From Photorhabdus namnaonensis (GTDB taxonomy: Bacteria > Pseudomonadota > Gammaproteobacteria > Enterobacterales > Enterobacteriaceae), in the NCBI RefSeq assembly GCF_001684335.1, contig NZ_LOIC01000094.1, forward strand, positions 1 through 64,000: a stretch of 64,000 bases of DNA, given 5' to 3'. Both the position numbers and the translations under genes were made by a program. Shown piece after piece: positions 52,915-61,836 of the stretch. A model generated the notes under the pieces. The model saw nothing but the letters and a program-made list of their open reading frames with translations, was not told the origin of the DNA and searched no databases. Every line of letters starts with the position of its first letter. Positions within the stretch are counted from its first letter, which is position 1.

Positions 52915-53790
52915 ATGAGTAACAGCTACCTGGCATTTCCTAATATTGACCCGGTTATTTTTTCAATAGGTCCAATAGCCCTCCATTGGTATGGTTTCAT
53001 GTACTTGGTTGGGTTTGTATTCGCCATGTGGCTAGCGACACGCAGAGCAGCGAAACCCAATAGTGGTTGGACGAAAAACGAAGTAGAGAACTTACTTTAT
53101 GCAGGGTTTGCTGGCGTATTTGTTGGTGGCCGTCTGGGCTACGTCCTGTTTTATAATTTCCCTGCCTTTCTCGACAACCCGCTTTATTTGTTTAAAGTTT
53201 GGGACGGTGGGATGTCTTTCCACGGTGGTTTGATGGGGGTTATCTGCGCAATGTGGTGGTTTGGTCTCAGAACGAAACGCCATTTCTTACAAGTTGCCGA
53301 CTTCATTGCACCGTTAGTCCCTTTTGGCTTAGGCATGGGGAGAATCGGTAATTTTATTAACGGCGAGTTGTGGGGACGTGTCACATTGGATACGCCGTGG
53401 GCGATGCTGTTCCCAAGCTCCCGTAGTGAAGATATTGCACTGGCTGCAACGGAGCCTTCATTGCTATCAGTACTTGAACAATATGGTGTTCTGCCACGTC
53501 ACCCTTCACAGCTTTATGAAATGGCGTTGGAAGGGATCGTTCTGTTCATTATCTTAAATTTATATATCCGTAAACCTCGGCCGGTGGGCAGTGTTTCTGG
53601 CTTATTCTTAATTGGTTACGGTATTTTCCGGGTGATAGTCGAATTTTTCCGCCAACCGGATGCACAATTGGGTTTATTCGACGGGATCAGCATGGGGCAA
53701 ATTCTTTCTATCCCAATGATTTTGGCGGGAATTTTAATGATGATATGGGCATACAAACACCAAGGTAATAAGGTACAAAAGGTAAAATGA
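52915..53790 (+). CDS. lgt: Prolipoprotein diacylglyceryl transferase
   Basis: First step of lipoprotein maturation in the inner membrane: transfers diacylglycerol to the lipobox Cys. 291 residues, the same as E. coli, with seven predicted helices. Lgt signature [14 protein letters not shown] is near residues 142-155. HGGLMG and the ALHWYG motif (residue 23 on) are also conserved. LspA at 21.8 kb carries out the next step. The ATGA overlap with thyA indicates coupled translation. Confidence 0.98.
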   Translation: MSNSYLAFPNIDPVIFSIGPIALHWYGFMYLVGFVFAMWLATRRAAKPNSGWTKNEVENLLYAGFAGVFVGGRLGYVLFYNFPAFLDNPLYLFKVWDGGMSFHGGLMGVICAMWWFGLRTKRHFLQVADFIAPLVPFGLGMGRIGNFINGELWGRVTLDTPWAMLFPSSRSEDIALAATEPSLLSVLEQYGVLPRHPSQLYEMALEGIVLFIILNLYIRKPRPVGSVSGLFLIGYGIFRVIVEFFRQPDAQLGLFDGISMGQILSIPMILAGILMMIWAYKHQGNKVQKVK

Positions 53791-54581
53791 AACAGTATCT
53801 GGATTTAATGACAAGAGTGCTTGCAGAGGGCGCTCCGAAGGCAGACCGTACCGGGACGGGGACTCTCTCCATTTTCGGGCATCAGATGCGTTTCAATTTG
53901 CAGGATGGTTTTCCGCTAGTTACAACTAAACGCTGCCATATTCGTTCAATTATTCATGAACTTCTTTGGTTTCTGAATGGTGATACCAATATTAAATATC
54001 TGCATGAAAATGGAGTGACTATTTGGGATGAATGGGCGGATGAAAATGGTGATTTAGGGCCTGTGTATGGTAAGCAATGGCGTGCGTGGGGCACCGCTGA
54101 TGGCTGTCAGATTGACCAATTGAAAACCGTACTGGAACAGCTTAAAAACGATCCAGATTCACGTAGGATCATTGTTTCGGCTTGGAACGTTGGTGAACTG
54201 GATAACATGGCATTAGCGCCATGCCACGCTTTTTTCCAGTTTTATGTCGCGGATGGCAAACTTTCTTGTCAGCTTTACCAGCGTTCTTGTGATGTATTCC
54301 TTGGCTTACCGTTCAATATTGCCAGCTATGCATTGTTGGCGCATATGATGGCGCAACAGTGTGATCTGGAAGTGGGTGATTTTGTCTGGACTGGTGGTGA
54401 CACCCATCTTTATAGCAACCATATGGAACAGACAAAATTACAACTCAGCCGTGAGCCGCGTTCATTGCCAAAACTGGTGATAAAGCGTAAGCCGGAATCA
54501 CTTTTTGATTATAAATTTGATGACTTTGAAATAGTTGATTATGACCCGCATCCAGGAATAAAGGCTCCGGTTGCTATTTAA
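53787..54581 (+). CDS. thyA: Thymidylate synthase
   Basis: Methylates dUMP to dTMP with methylene-tetrahydrofolate, producing dihydrofolate for FolA. 264 residues, the E. coli length. Catalytic Cys in [12 protein letters not shown] near residue 146. The dUMP-binding segment [19 protein letters not shown] and the N-terminal [12 protein letters not shown] are present. Overlaps lgt by 4 bases. Ended by a strong hairpin. Confidence 0.99.
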   Translation: MKQYLDLMTRVLAEGAPKADRTGTGTLSIFGHQMRFNLQDGFPLVTTKRCHIRSIIHELLWFLNGDTNIKYLHENGVTIWDEWADENGDLGPVYGKQWRAWGTADGCQIDQLKTVLEQLKNDPDSRRIIVSAWNVGELDNMALAPCHAFFQFYVADGKLSCQLYQRSCDVFLGLPFNIASYALLAHMMAQQCDLEVGDFVWTGGDTHLYSNHMEQTKLQLSREPRSLPKLVIKRKPESLFDYKFDDFEIVDYDPHPGIKAPVAI

Positions 54582-54624
54582 CGGTTGTGGTTAAAATAGC
54601 TCTTCTATGTTTGTCAACATTCTG

Positions 54625-54657
54625 GGGGAACAATTTATTATAAATTGTTCCCCTTTT
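54625..54657 (+). terminator. Terminator of lgt-thyA
   Basis: Perfect 13-bp stem (54625-54637 with 54641-54653, GGGGAACAATTTA) and a 3-base loop, followed by TTTT. Confidence 0.92.
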
Positions 54658-54667
54658 CATTTTGGTG

Positions 54668-54678
54668 GTATAGTATAC
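54668..54678 (+). promoter_or_regulatory. Palindrome upstream of the toxin-antitoxin pair
   Basis: GTATAGTATAC, 30 bases before the antitoxin ATG, overlapping a TATAGT-like -10. It is a likely operator for autoregulation by the antitoxin-toxin complex. Confidence 0.45.
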
Positions 54679-54707
54679 AGATACATAGAAGTAGGAGGAA
54701 AAAGACC

Positions 54708-54974
54708 ATGAATACCTTTTCTCAAAAAAAAGCTAGGGATCTACTCAGTAACCCAGAGAATTTCGAGGGCGGCGTGTTTATTACCAAAAATGGGATATCT
54801 GAATTGTTTATTCAACCGATAGCAGAACGTGAGAGGGAGCAAGCCGATAGAAACGCAGAAAGACAGGCGATGGCGTTGCTTAAAATCGCTATGCTGTCTA
54901 AGAAAGATATCATGGATGGTAGAAAAATGACTCCTGAAGAAGCACTTCGTAGACGTAGGGAATGTCGGACGTGA
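54708..54974 (+). CDS. Antitoxin, Phd/YefM-like
   Basis: 88-residue antitoxin of a type II toxin-antitoxin pair. The N-terminal half has the Phd/YefM-type fold signature (GVFITKNGISELFI after a short helix). The C-terminal half is charged and helical (ALLKIAMLSKKDIMDGRKMT, then PEEALRRRRE), as expected for the toxin-binding part. AGGAGGA precedes ATG 54708. A longer frame from 54645 crosses the thyA terminator and is rejected. It overlaps the toxin start by 13 bases. Unlike higBA just downstream, it seems intact. Confidence 0.82.
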   Translation: MNTFSQKKARDLLSNPENFEGGVFITKNGISELFIQPIAEREREQADRNAERQAMALLKIAMLSKKDIMDGRKMTPEEALRRRRECRT

Positions 54975-55303
54975 TATATAAAGTTCAAGTTGCTGAAACA
55001 GCCTACCAGACACTTTCTATTATTGAAGACTACAAGGCTTACACAATAGGGTTGGAAGCGGCTCAAAATTTGGTAGATGATTTATTGATTGAATCATCGA
55101 GATTGATTGGGGAAAACCCGTTAGCATACGGCTATTCCTCAATGTTACTGGATAAAGGAATACAATTTCACCAGTGGTTTTCCAAAGATCGGCAATTCCG
55201 TGCCATTTATGATGTAGTCGGGGGTGAAATTCAAATATTAGCATACGCAAGCACAAACCAAGATTTAATTACCCTCTTGTACCAACTACTGATCGTACAC
55301 TGA
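54962..55303 (+). CDS. Toxin, RelE/ParE superfamily
   Basis: 113 residues. The RelE/ParE pattern is visible as an N-terminal VIYKVQVAETA strand, a helical middle, and the C-terminal FRAIYDVVGGEIQILAYASTNQDL strands (RAIYDVVGGEIQILA shown as the core). Members cut ribosome-bound mRNA (RelE type) or inhibit gyrase (ParE type). Which applies cannot be judged here. The ATG lies inside the antitoxin gene, so expression is coupled. No terminator is obvious downstream, only an inverted repeat near 55324-55371 without a T-run. Confidence 0.8.
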   Translation: MSDVIYKVQVAETAYQTLSIIEDYKAYTIGLEAAQNLVDDLLIESSRLIGENPLAYGYSSMLLDKGIQFHQWFSKDRQFRAIYDVVGGEIQILAYASTNQDLITLLYQLLIVH

Positions 55304-55436
55304 TAGTAAAAACACTTTATGGTGTATTAGTCTTAGAGTCAGGTTAGGATCGGCATTAAACCCGACCTAAGACAGCAATTATGAAAGATCTTAAAAAATC
55401 TTTTTGTTACTCAATCAGTTGTGGAAATAGATAAAG

Positions 55437-55968
55437 CTAATCGATAAAAACTGCACTAGAAACCTTAAAACGTTTACTCAGGGCTTTTATATGGGTTACT
55501 GTCAGTGACTTTGTTCCACTCAGAATTTGTGATACCAGAGAAGCTTCTCCGATTTCGTTTTTAAGGTCGGCTGGCGTAAGACCGTATTGATCCATTAGAA
55601 CTCGTAGGGTTGCAATCCCCGTAGGAATATTTTCAATAGCCTGGTTAAATTCTGCAAATTCAGGGGCAGTATCTTCATAGCGTTCAATTGTTGTAGCTAA
55701 ATAACTTTCCAAAATAGTGCTACACCTTACACACGCTACATAACATATAATTCTATGTATAACAATTGGTTGAAGAAAATCATGTGCGCCGGAATTATGA
55801 AACCTTATTTAGAATCTCAATTAACCCTTTGTTGTTGTCATAGTCTTTGAAAAGCTCATCAATTAAATCCATCGCTTCTTTGTACTGTTCTGAGGTATCG
55901 ATGTAGGTCAGCCAAGGGATCTCTGAAAACAGAGCACTAGCCCGTTCTTAGACGACTGCAAAATTGAT
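55437..55968 (-). pseudogene. higA: higA antitoxin, disrupted by a MITE and a stop
   Basis: The 3' part (55437-55697) encodes the HigA C-terminus (TAPEFAEFNQAIENIPTGIA, then an XRE-type helix-turn-helix LTPADLKNEIGEASLVSQIL, ending SSAVFID). The 5' part lies beyond the element at 55812-55968 and encodes ERASALFSEIPWLTYIDTSE, then QYKEAMDLIDELF, ending GLIEIL. Without the element and one TA the join reads GLIEIL-ATTIERYEDTAPEF, matching E. coli HigA without a gap. A TAA at 55948-55950 and an ATC where the start should be add further damage. A 91-codon frame from TTG 55712 begins inside the element and may still make a truncated protein. Confidence 0.88.
55700..55809. mobile_element. MITE-like element, copy B (in higA)
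   Basis: 110-base non-coding insertion, inverted relative to copy A and about 9 bases longer (an extra segment near 55733-55744). Its ends start AATAA, and the outer 26 bases match each other at 16 of 26. TA flanks at 55698-55699 and 55810-55811, with only one TA needed in the reconstructed higA. Left end and centre align with copy A over the full length. Confidence 0.85.
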
Positions 55969-56102
55969 TATTCTCTGTTTCTCCGGTAGTAATCGGTTAG
56001 CTTGTCGTATTCTGCGTGGGATACGATGTGTTTAATGTAACAGTGCTCCATTAAAAATTCGATAAAGGCCAGTCACCGGACATTATTACCTCTAATATCG
56101 AT
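55968..56102 (-). pseudogene. higB: higB toxin remnant
   Basis: Only the C-terminal third is recognisable: IDIRGNNVR-stop-LAFIEFLMEHCYIKHIV, then SHAEYDKLTDYYRRNRE before TAA at 55968-55970. This is the HigB pattern (E. coli FESQKCYIREVMTHKEYD). A TGA interrupts it, and another frame (NFALNITINNGVSILEV) upstream hints at a frameshift. The N-terminal half, including the expected start, is not found further upstream. It precedes higA as in canonical higBA loci, overlapping it slightly. Non-functional. Confidence 0.8.
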
Positions 56103-56458
56103 ACGCCATTATTGATAGTTATATTTAAAGCAAAATTCTCAATTAATTATTCATTGGTCTTATATTATTTATAGAATAAATCAATAGCAATAAAATTATT
56201 ATATAAAGCACTTGATATTTTCTTTTTTATATTCATGAAGCTTCTTCCTCATAGCCATATAATCTTACAATGTATGACAATAATAAGAAACAAAAATAAC
56301 TATTCTCGTTGATTTTTGCGAAGCTCTACGCAATTTAAATGTAACGATAATAGATTGTTATTTTTTTATTGATGCACTCTCGCATAAAATTCAATTATGT
56401 ATTTATTCTGTTTTTAAAATGAATAAAATGTTTTTCGAAAGGATATAAGGAATTATCA
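56103..56458. other. AT-rich region upstream of ppdA
   Basis: 356 very AT-rich bases with the frayed 5' side of the higB remnant and then the ppdA promoter region. No intact gene. AAGG lies just before the ppdA start. Confidence 0.5.
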
Positions 56459-56974
56459 ATGGGAAATAACATTAATATAATTGGCCGTTATAATATTGAT
56501 AATCAATTAGGTTTTTCTTTGTTGGAATTGATGATCGTTATTGTTTTGGTTTCAATATTCTCTTTATGGGGAGTACAGGAATGGGGATATCACCAGGAAA
56601 GAGCCAGATTGCAAGAGTCAGCACAGAAAATATTGACGTTTATAGCCAGGCAACAATCTTTGGCAAATTATCTGAACAAAAGGGTAATGCTGTGGTTGAA
56701 AACGGGAAAAGGCTGGTGCATAGCGCTCTCTAATTCGGGGTTGTCTGATTGTGATTTGGAAAATGTTGAGGGAATAAGTTCCCCACATCAAGATGTTATT
56801 ATCAGTTCGGCAACGAAGGATCAGATAGAGTTTCATGGAATAAGAAATACGATGATACCCGCGAGTTTTACTTTGGCGAATTCCGCAGGCGAAATATCTA
56901 TTATTTTTTCTTCTCGAGGCAGGATGAGATCATGTAGTAATAATAGGTTTAATCAAATTCCAGCTTGTGATTAA
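56459..56974 (+). CDS. ppdA: Prepilin peptidase-dependent protein A (type IV pseudopilin-like)
   Basis: 171 residues with a prepilin leader of 17 residues ending before LGFSLLELMIVIVLVSIFSL. The G-FSLLE cleavage site with the +5 Glu and the following hydrophobic helix define a type IV pilin/pseudopilin. The rest is a small periplasmic domain with several cysteines (GWCIALSNSGLSDCD, RMRSCSNN). Members need a prepilin peptidase such as PppA or GspO, not visible here. First of the ppdA-ppdB-ygdB-ppdC set in front of recC, the E. coli order. Confidence 0.92.
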   Translation: MGNNINIIGRYNIDNQLGFSLLELMIVIVLVSIFSLWGVQEWGYHQERARLQESAQKILTFIARQQSLANYLNKRVMLWLKTGKGWCIALSNSGLSDCDLENVEGISSPHQDVIISSATKDQIEFHGIRNTMIPASFTLANSAGEISIIFSSRGRMRSCSNNRFNQIPACD

Positions 56975-57016
56975 TTATGTTTTTTTTATTAAAATAAGAG
57001 ATGCTTTATTGGAATA

Positions 57017-57604
57017 ATGAAATATAAAAATCAATCTGGAATGACATTATTAGAAGTTATTGTAGCAATGGCTATTGGTAGTATTATCTTACTGGCAATT
57101 GCTAAAAGTTACCCTATTTTAACTAAACAAATAATGGAGTTATATCAAAGATATCGTTTAGGTTATTTTGTTAAACAAACGTTGCATATTATAGAAAAAG
57201 ATATTCGCCGTGCTGGATATTGTCAGCATTATTGTGACGGCAAGCCGATAGTAATCAGTAATAAAAGTGATGAGAGTGAGGATTCATGCCTGATTATTGC
57301 ATATGATCTTAACACAAATAACCAATGGGAACCGCCAGAACACAGTGAATCGGAATTCTTTGGCTATCGCCTTAGCAATAAGTCAGTAGAGTGGAAAAGA
57401 GGTGCGAGTAACTGCCAAGAAAGTGGTTGGGAAAGGCTGTTTGATCCAAATGAAATAGTGGTAGATTCCTTTAAAGCTGAAAAATTACCGGCGAAAGATG
57501 GCTTAGTTTTTATCAAATTAACGCTTATTGCACATTGGTTTAAACATCCATCGATAAACTACCAATATCAGTCAGTAATACGTTTGCGCAATATCAGGGG
57601 ATAA
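57017..57604 (+). CDS. ppdB: Prepilin peptidase-dependent protein B
   Basis: 195 residues. Short leader MKYKNQSG, then MTLLEVIVAMAIGSIILLAI, the pseudopilin N-terminal helix with Glu at +5. The globular part has pairs of cysteines (YCQHYCDGK), typical of minor PilW-like pseudopilins. It follows ppdA after 42 bases and precedes ygdB by 5. Likely part of a minor pilin complex that primes type IV pilus or secretion pseudopilus assembly; the partner major pilin is not in the window. Confidence 0.92.
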   Translation: MKYKNQSGMTLLEVIVAMAIGSIILLAIAKSYPILTKQIMELYQRYRLGYFVKQTLHIIEKDIRRAGYCQHYCDGKPIVISNKSDESEDSCLIIAYDLNTNNQWEPPEHSESEFFGYRLSNKSVEWKRGASNCQESGWERLFDPNEIVVDSFKAEKLPAKDGLVFIKLTLIAHWFKHPSINYQYQSVIRLRNIRG

Positions 57605-57609
57605 GTACC

Positions 57610-58071
57610 GTGGCTGAACATTCTCCGCATAGTTGTTTTCAATATCAGCAAGGTAATGTATTGCTAATTTCAGTGCTAATATTGTTGGCAGTGAGCCTGA
57701 TGATGTTAAAGGCTTTGCATCATCATCTGGATAACGCTTTAATCATGATGGTCGATGAACGTAGATATCTAAAGGCTTTTCAGCAAGCAGAATCTTCATT
57801 GGCATGGGGAATCGCTCAGTCATGGACACTTGATAAAACAGAAGAGTGGTATTGCCAGCGACAGCAAGAATTTCATTTGACCAGTTGCTTAAAAAGGCAA
57901 TCGAGTCATTTTTTTCTACTGAAAGGTATGGCTGATGTGGCATCTGGGCAATCTGTCGGGTTATATCAATGGGTGAAATTACTTTCGGCTGGTGGAAGAG
58001 ATTCCCTTATTCCGGTAGAAAGTGGTTGGCTGGACTTTTGTCCTGAGGTAGATGTGGGGTTTTGTTCATGA
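57610..58071 (+). CDS. ygdB: YgdB, DUF2509 protein (PilX-like minor pilin component)
   Basis: 153 residues from a GTG start. The N-terminal segment QQGNVLLISVLILLAVSLMM is a pilin-like helix but lacks the +5 Glu, as in PilX/GspK-type minor pilins. It sits between ppdB and ppdC as in E. coli. Its TGA overlaps the ppdC ATG (ATGA), so translation is coupled. Role is inferred from location. Confidence 0.88.
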   Translation: MAEHSPHSCFQYQQGNVLLISVLILLAVSLMMLKALHHHLDNALIMMVDERRYLKAFQQAESSLAWGIAQSWTLDKTEEWYCQRQQEFHLTSCLKRQSSHFFLLKGMADVASGQSVGLYQWVKLLSAGGRDSLIPVESGWLDFCPEVDVGFCS

Positions 58072-58439
58072 CGTCAGATCTTTTTTATGAGCATCAAACA
58101 GGCATGAGTTTGCCCGAAGTGATGATTGCTGTTATGGTCTTTTCTATCTCTTTGTTGGGATTAATGCGTTATCATCAGGCGTTATTATTTGGGTTTCAGC
58201 AACATTGGCAGCAAGCAAAGGCGGATAAATTATCTTATGAATATCTGGAACAATATGAATTAATCGCAGGTCAAAACCCTTTGTCAGAAATAACATTGCC
58301 ATTGGGATGGCATGCTGAATTTCAGACAACATATCCGTTGTCTGGTTGCTATCAGCTTACAGTTATAGTGACAACATCTTATAATCAGCGAAGTAAGGCG
58401 AGCCGATGGATTTGTTCAAGTGGGAGTTCTGATGTTTAA
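58068..58439 (+). CDS. ppdC: Prepilin peptidase-dependent protein C
   Basis: 123 residues from ATG 58068, which overlaps the ygdB stop. A TTG two codons upstream is less likely. Leader MTSDLFYEHQTG, then MSLPEVMIAVMVFSISLLGL, a PilV-like pseudopilin helix with a +5 Glu. A pair of cysteines (SGCYQL, RWICSSG) is in the small C-terminal domain. Its end overlaps recC by 8 bases. Confidence 0.9.
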   Translation: MTSDLFYEHQTGMSLPEVMIAVMVFSISLLGLMRYHQALLFGFQQHWQQAKADKLSYEYLEQYELIAGQNPLSEITLPLGWHAEFQTTYPLSGCYQLTVIVTTSYNQRSKASRWICSSGSSDV

Positions 58440-61400
58440 GGTTTATCATTCTAATCAATTAGATCTTCTTAAAGAATTGATAGCAATATTGATCGGGGAT
58501 AATCCGCTGACTGATCCATTTGCGCAGGAAGTCATTTTGGTGCAAAGCCCAGGTATGTCACAGTGGCTGCAAATCCAACTGGCTGAAAGAATAGGTATAT
58601 CAGCCAATATTTCATTTCCGCTTCCAGCTACGTTTATTTGGGATATGTTTACCAAAGTATTGCCTGATATTCCTAAAGAAAGTGCTTTTAGTAAAGATGC
58701 TATGACATGGAAATTGATGGCGTTATTGCCTGAATTGTTGCCAGAAGCGGAGTTTGTCGCGCTCAGGCACTACCTTGATCAAGATTTTGATAAACGGAAG
58801 ATTCATCAACTGGCTGGGCGGGTTGCTGATCTGTTTGACCAATATCTTGTTTATCGTCCGCAATGGTTGGAAAGTTGGCAGCAAGGTCAACTTATTGATG
58901 GTTTGAGCGATAATCAGTTGTGGCAGAAAAGATTATGGCTGGAACTGACGAAATATACTCACCAGTTACAACAACCCCAATGGCATCGTGCTAATTTGTA
59001 TCAGCGTTTTATTTCGATATTGGAAAATAGTCTTAAACTGGAAAATAGTCCTGAGTTTTCAGCTTGTTTACCAAAACGAGTATTTATCTGTGGTATTTCT
59101 GCCTTACCACCGGTCTATTTACAAGCTTTGCAGGCATTGGCACGGCATATTGATATTCACCTGATGTTTACCAATCCATGTAAATATTATTGGGGAGATA
59201 TTCAGAATTACGCTTTTCTGGCAAAACTGAGCAGTCGTAAACCACGTCATTATAAGAGCAAACAGGAGTTGGAATATTTTAAAGACCCTGGTAATGCTCA
59301 ATCACTATTTAACGACGATGGTGAACAAGAAGTCAGTAATCCCTTGTTGGCATCGTGGGGACGATTGGGCCGTGATAATCTCTATTTATTATCGCAGCTT
59401 GAGCAGAGTTCGGATGTTCACGCTTTTGTTGAATTAGAACAGGATAATTTACTACATCAATTGCAAAGGGATATTCTCTATCTGGAAGATCATGCCCAAA
59501 TTGGCTCAACAAAAGAGACATTTGAAAATAGCGTGCAAAAAAGAGTACTTAATCCGTTGGATCGTTCTTTGTCTTTCCATGTTTGCCATAGTCCTCAACG
59601 TGAAGTGGAAGTTTTACAGGACCAGTTATTGCGATTATTGGAAGATAATTTATCACTGACGCCAAGGGATATTATTGTAATGGTCGCGGATATTGACAGT
59701 TATACTCCCTATGTTCAGGCAGTATTTGGTAATGTCTCTGCTGAACGTTATATTCCATTTGCCATTTCTGATCGTAAGGTTCGTCAAGCACATTCGGTTT
59801 TACAGGTATTTATTACACTGCTTGATTTACCTCAAAGCCGTTTTACGACGGAACAGGTTTTAGCATTGTTAGAAGTGCCCGCGCTGGCGAATAAATTTGA
59901 CATTCATGAAGATGGTTTGCGTTTATTAAGGCGTTGGGTTGAAGAGTCAGGCGTTCGTTGGGGGTTGGATGACGATAATGTAGAAGAACTCTCTTTGCCG
60001 GTAACAGGTCAGCATACATGGCGTTTTGGGCTCACTCGAATGTTATTGGGCTACGCAATGGATAGCCGGTCGGGCCCTTGGAAAGAGGTATTGCCTTATG
60101 ATGAATCCAGTGGTTTAGCCGCAGAGCTTGCCGGTCAGTTAGCTGAGCTTTTGATGCAATTGAGTTATTGGCGCAAGATTCTGGGCGAGAGCCGAACATT
60201 AACGGGCTGGTTACCTATCTGTCAGGGGTTGCTGGAGGCATTTTTTGCATCAGATAGTGAAACTGAATTAGTACTGGCGATGATTGAGCAGCAATGGCAG
60301 AAAGTCATAGTCAACGGCTTAAATGCCCGTTATCAGGAAAATGTGCCATTGGTTCTATTACGAGATGAATTGGCGCTTCAGTTTGATAATGAAAAAATCA
60401 GTCAGCGTTTTCTCGCCGGGTCTGTCAATTTTTGCACTCTAATGCCGATGCGTTCTATTCCCTTTAAGGTTGTCTGTTTATTGGGAATGAATGATGGTAT
60501 CTATCCCCGTTCAATTCCACCGCTTGGATTTGATCTCATGGCGGAAAAAAGTCAGAGAGGAGACAGAAAACGGCGGGATGATGACCGTTATCTATTCCTT
60601 GAAGCCTTGATATCTGCCGAACAGTTTCTCTATATCAGCTATATTGGTAAGTCCATTCGCGATGATACGGAATGTAATCCTTCGGTGTTGGTGAATGAAT
60701 TACTGGATTATGTTTGCCAAAGTTTCTGTTTACCGGGAAATGAAGAACTGAATGTTGATCAAAGTGCTATTCATGTCAGAGAACATCTATTGTATCTTCA
60801 TTCCCGCGTTCCATTCGCACCGGAAAATTTTATACCGGGCAGTTATCAGCAAAGCTATGCCGGGGAGTGGCTACCGGCGGCATCTGAGCAAGGTGCCGCA
60901 TACGCTGAATTTTGCCAATCGATTGAAACAGAGCAAATTCAAGAAATTACACTTGATAATTTGAGCCGTTTTTATCGTCATCCCGTTCGTTTTTTTTTCC
61001 AACGTTGCTTAAAGGTAAATTTCGTTATTGAAGAAACGGAATTACCGGAGGAAGAGCCTTTCGTTTTAGATAACCTTCAACGTTATCAGTTTAATCAGCT
61101 ATTGTTGAGTGCGTTAATTGAACAGCAATCGCCTGAACCACTTTTCAATCGGCTTCGCGCCGCTGGCGGGTTGCCTTTTGGTGCTTTTGGTGAGGTGTAT
61201 TGGTTGAAGCAGCAAAAAGAGATGCAGCCTCTGGCGGATAAAATTCGTGAACAACAGATGGAAACTTTATCTGTTGATTTACATCATGATTTAGGCCAGG
61301 TGATACTGACAGGGCAAATCAATAAGGCGCAACCGGATGGTTTGCTGCGTTGGCGGCCAGCCAGCTTAACAGCCAATGACGGCATGCAATTGTGGATTGA

Positions 61401-61836
61401 GCATTTGGCTTACTGTCTTACCGGGGGAGAGGGGGAAAGCCGTGGTTATGGGCGTGATGGCAGCGAATGGCGTTTTGCTTCTGTGTCTTCAGAACAAGCG
61501 AAAGATTATCTGAATCAATTGATTGAAGGTTATCAACGAGGAATATCAGCGCCTTTGCCACTGTTTTGTAAAAGTGGTTGGGCGTGGCTTTCAACAGGTG
61601 TGAATAAAGAAACGGGTGAGATTGATGATAGAGATGAAATTCAATCAAAAGCTGAAAGCCAGCTATTGAAGGCATGGCTTGGAGATCAGGGGCGCACAGG
61701 CGAAGGGAATGATCCTTATATTCAGCGGGCTTTCAGGCAAATCGATGAATCATTTTTAGCAAAACTTAAACAGGAAGCGCTCAATTATTTGTTACCGATG
61801 GCGCTAAATCAGAAACATAGGGAGAATATCGGATAA
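58432..61836 (+). CDS. recC: RecBCD enzyme subunit RecC
   Basis: Chi-recognising subunit of exonuclease V, which holds RecB and RecD and splits the DNA strands at a break. 1134 residues against 1122 in E. coli. The start FKVYHSNQLDLLKELIA and the block ILVQSPGMSQWLQIQLAE, then SFPLPATFIWDMF, follow E. coli closely. It has the inactive UvrD-like helicase fold. Start set at ATG 58432, with GGGAG upstream. A start 12 bases earlier lies inside ppdC. Stop and ptrA start overlap (TAATG). Confidence 0.97.
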   Translation: MFKVYHSNQLDLLKELIAILIGDNPLTDPFAQEVILVQSPGMSQWLQIQLAERIGISANISFPLPATFIWDMFTKVLPDIPKESAFSKDAMTWKLMALLPELLPEAEFVALRHYLDQDFDKRKIHQLAGRVADLFDQYLVYRPQWLESWQQGQLIDGLSDNQLWQKRLWLELTKYTHQLQQPQWHRANLYQRFISILENSLKLENSPEFSACLPKRVFICGISALPPVYLQALQALARHIDIHLMFTNPCKYYWGDIQNYAFLAKLSSRKPRHYKSKQELEYFKDPGNAQSLFNDDGEQEVSNPLLASWGRLGRDNLYLLSQLEQSSDVHAFVELEQDNLLHQLQRDILYLEDHAQIGSTKETFENSVQKRVLNPLDRSLSFHVCHSPQREVEVLQDQLLRLLEDNLSLTPRDIIVMVADIDSYTPYVQAVFGNVSAERYIPFAISDRKVRQAHSVLQVFITLLDLPQSRFTTEQVLALLEVPALANKFDIHEDGLRLLRRWVEESGVRWGLDDDNVEELSLPVTGQHTWRFGLTRMLLGYAMDSRSGPWKEVLPYDESSGLAAELAGQLAELLMQLSYWRKILGESRTLTGWLPICQGLLEAFFASDSETELVLAMIEQQWQKVIVNGLNARYQENVPLVLLRDELALQFDNEKISQRFLAGSVNFCTLMPMRSIPFKVVCLLGMNDGIYPRSIPPLGFDLMAEKSQRGDRKRRDDDRYLFLEALISAEQFLYISYIGKSIRDDTECNPSVLVNELLDYVCQSFCLPGNEELNVDQSAIHVREHLLYLHSRVPFAPENFIPGSYQQSYAGEWLPAASEQGAAYAEFCQSIETEQIQEITLDNLSRFYRHPVRFFFQRCLKVNFVIEETELPEEEPFVLDNLQRYQFNQLLLSALIEQQSPEPLFNRLRAAGGLPFGAFGEVYWLKQQKEMQPLADKIREQQMETLSVDLHHDLGQVILTGQINKAQPDGLLRWRPASLTANDGMQLWIEHLAYCLTGGEGESRGYGRDGSEWRFASVSSEQAKDYLNQLIEGYQRGISAPLPLFCKSGWAWLSTGVNKETGEIDDRDEIQSKAESQLLKAWLGDQGRTGEGNDPYIQRAFRQIDESFLAKLKQEALNYLLPMALNQKHRENIG

